Part shown: positions 62,648 to 64,000 of the stretch, piece after piece
Position numbering within the stretch: the stretch's first letter is position 1
Layout: each line of letters opens with the position of its first letter
Source: Elusimicrobiota bacterium
GTDB taxonomy: Bacteria; Elusimicrobiota; Elusimicrobia; Elusimicrobiales; UBA9959
NCBI GenBank assembly: GCA_012517285.1
Contig: JAAYVG010000038.1
Span: 27,091-91,090 of the forward strand
DNA: 64,000 bases
Direction: 5' to 3'
Program-made: the position numbers and the translations under genes
The notes under the pieces: generated by a model
What the model saw: only the letters and a program-made list of their open reading frames with translations
Database searches by the model: none
What the model was told of the DNA's origin: nothing

Positions 62648-62656
62648 AAAAACTCC

Positions 62657-63751
62657 TTATTGCATTATATCCGATATGATGCTGTTAGAAACAAAAAAAT
62701 ATTCTTTTTTTATTCTTACACTATCTTTATATTCTTCCATATATCCTTTTGATATCATGCTTAAAATTTTATCTTTAAATATCAAATATGTGGGGCTTTT
62801 TTTATCAAGCCCTGAAACCTTTCTGAGCGATAGCATTAAAATCTCATTATTTATATCTTTTTTATCAAGCTTTTCACTGTATTCTAATTCTATTTTACCA
62901 TTATTTAGGGCAGTTATGTAAGTCCTCACATCTGATATATTCTTATATCTCATATCTCTTATATGAGAGCTTGCAGAAGCTCCTAATCCAATATAATCTC
63001 CCCAGTTCCAATAGTTTAGGTTGTGCTTTGACTCTTTTCCTAATAGTGAGAAGTTTGATATCTCATAGTGCAAATATCCATTTGAAACAAGAAAATCACA
63101 GAGAAGAAAATAAAAATTACTCATTTCATCATCATCAGTTTTGACCCTTCCATAGAAAGGAGTATTTTTATGTATCTCAAGCCCGTAAACTGATATATGA
63201 TCTGGCTTTAAATCAACAGCATTTTTTATATCACTCACAAGCTCTTTTTCTGACTGGCCCGGGATACCGTATATCAGATCTATGTTAACATCAAAATATT
63301 TTTTTACAGCATCATATTTTTTTAAAAAATCATCATAGCTGCTGAGCCTGCCTAAAAATTTTAAATATTTATCAAGGCTGCTTTCAAGCCCCAGTGAAAC
63401 CCTTGTGATATTGAAATCTCTCAATAGCTTTATCTTATCATCATCAATTGAATCAGGATTCGCCTCAAATGTAACCTCATCAAGTGAGTTAAATCCTTTA
63501 ATATTCGCCAATTTTCTAAAAATTTTTTCAAGCGATTTTATATCAATAACTGATGGAGTTCCACCACCAAAATAAATTGTTTTATATTTTTTTATATTTT
63601 TGTTTATTGTTTTACTTTGAAGTTCAATCTCTTTTTCGAGCGATCTGATATACTCATTTATCAAGTCAGTCTGTGTAACGGAATAGAAAGCACAGTAATT
63701 GCACTTTCGCCTGCAGAATGGGATATGAACATAAATAGAAAAAAAAGACAT
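62657..63751 (-). CDS. hemW: HemW-like radical-SAM haem chaperone (coproporphyrinogen dehydrogenase-like)
   Basis: A protein of about 364 residues that starts at MSFFSIYVHIPFCRRKCNYCAF; the track start adds 24 residues from repeat DNA. The radical-SAM motif is CRRKCNYC. GGGTPSVI, FEANPDSID and YEISNFSLLGKESKHNLNYW fit HemW, a haem-binding protein, rather than HemN (which has extra N-terminal cysteines). With hemL and hemB in the window the organism makes haem. Immediately upstream of valS. Confidence 0.92.
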   Translation of the reverse strand: MSFFSIYVHIPFCRRKCNYCAFYSVTQTDLINEYIRSLEKEIELQSKTINKNIKKYKTIYFGGGTPSVIDIKSLEKIFRKLANIKGFNSLDEVTFEANPDSIDDDKIKLLRDFNITRVSLGLESSLDKYLKFLGRLSSYDDFLKKYDAVKKYFDVNIDLIYGIPGQSEKELVSDIKNAVDLKPDHISVYGLEIHKNTPFYGRVKTDDDEMSNFYFLLCDFLVSNGYLHYEISNFSLLGKESKHNLNYWNWGDYIGLGASASSHIRDMRYKNISDVRTYITALNNGKIELEYSEKLDKKDINNEILMLSLRKVSGLDKKSPTYLIFKDKILSMISKGYMEEYKDSVRIKKEYFFVSNSIISDIMQ

Positions 63752-63814
63752 AGAGCAATCAGAAGACAGAAAAGACAAAAAGCAATAATGGTTAGTGAAT
63801 AAGGTGTTTCCTTT

Positions 63815-64000
63815 ACTGCCCACTGTCCACTACCCACTAATCACTAATACAGTGGTCAGGTAGTAAGCAGTATTCAGAGGACATTGTTCAGAAATAAAGT
63901 AAACACCTTAATTACTCTCCACTAGCCATCGATCACTGTCCACTAGTTTTATTGTCTTCTTTTGGTTTTACTGTCCACTGACCACTGATCACTGTCCACT
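63815..64000. repeat. Degenerate 7-bp (ACTGNCC) repeat arrays to the edge of the window
   Basis: Heptamers ACTGCCC, ACTGTCC, ACTACCC and ACTAATC are in 7-bp phase at 63815-63849, further units at 63914-63946, and four full units in phase at 63970-63997 run to the window edge. 66 bp of AT-rich sequence separate the first two blocks. They resemble the short tandemly repeated sequences known in cyanobacteria. I see no gene in 63752-64000. Confidence 0.85.

Noticed and set aside
63815-64000. CRISPR or centromere-like iterons
   Set aside because: 7-bp phase without longer conserved repeats, and no rep or par gene nearby.

Overview
The window comes from an AT-rich bacterial chromosome with an outer-membrane type of cell plan. 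Evidence for that is a SurA-like periplasmic chaperone, a parvulin-domain lipoprotein, a TIGR03545/TIGR03546 pair (families known from bacteria with outer membranes), and menaquinone and haem synthesis genes. SpoVG, an HrcA-controlled heat-shock operon and a PASTA protein behind def-fmt give it a spirochaete- or deep-branching flavour. I cannot name the phylum from sequence alone.

Layout. 1-8.3 kb: 5' part of a PilB/GspE-type ATPase gene, gltX, and two paralogous GYF_2-like membrane proteins on either side of gltX, plus a 275-bp MITE-like element with perfect inverted ends and a 6-bp target duplication. 8.3-16.3 kb: pdxA with two parvulin-type foldases; an EIIA-like protein with an APC permease carrying a UspA-like tail; def-fmt-PASTA. 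16.3-29.3 kb: purL-purQ, then the operon hrcA-grpE-dnaK-dnaJ-rsmE-mtaB, a small lipoprotein, an SsnA-like amidohydrolase and tRNA-Gln(UUG). 29.3-42.5 kb: spoVG, ispE, a TPR protein, prfB, tatD, an ATP/ADP-translocase-like carrier, a YgeW-like carbamoyltransferase, hemL, hemB, xerD, recA. 42.5-52.6 kb: a defence island. 52.6-64 kb: a long minus-strand run (hemW, valS, three small hypotheticals, TIGR03546, TIGR03545, polyprenyl synthase, menA, hutI, HAD phosphatase).

The most interesting region is the defence island. It reads hsdM, abi (Abi_2/AbiF-like HEPN protein), hsdS, a zinc-ribbon plus nucleoside-deoxyribosyltransferase-like protein, hsdR, and a YgjP-like protease, all on the minus strand. 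HsdM carries its own N-terminal XRE helix-turn-helix, and its promoter (TTGACA-N17-TATAAT) is overlaid by a perfect 17-bp palindromic operator. Between hsdM and abi lie two tandem homologous units, each a promoter followed by a ~60-nt hairpin-terminated RNA. This is the layout expected of an RNA antitoxin in front of a HEPN toxin. A Fic gene next door has two identical-architecture operators and a probable leaderless transcript.

A second theme is a dispersed repeat family with ends resembling GGGGNCACTGAAAAAG and arrays of a degenerate octamer (TTATYTGG-like), sometimes with a conserved hairpin (AAGTAACC...GGTTACTT). I find it at seven or so places. At several it supplies the last codons or the stop codon of a neighbouring gene. 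Other intergenic spots hold 7-bp degenerate arrays (NTCTGNC and ACTGNCC), including one that runs to the right edge of the window.
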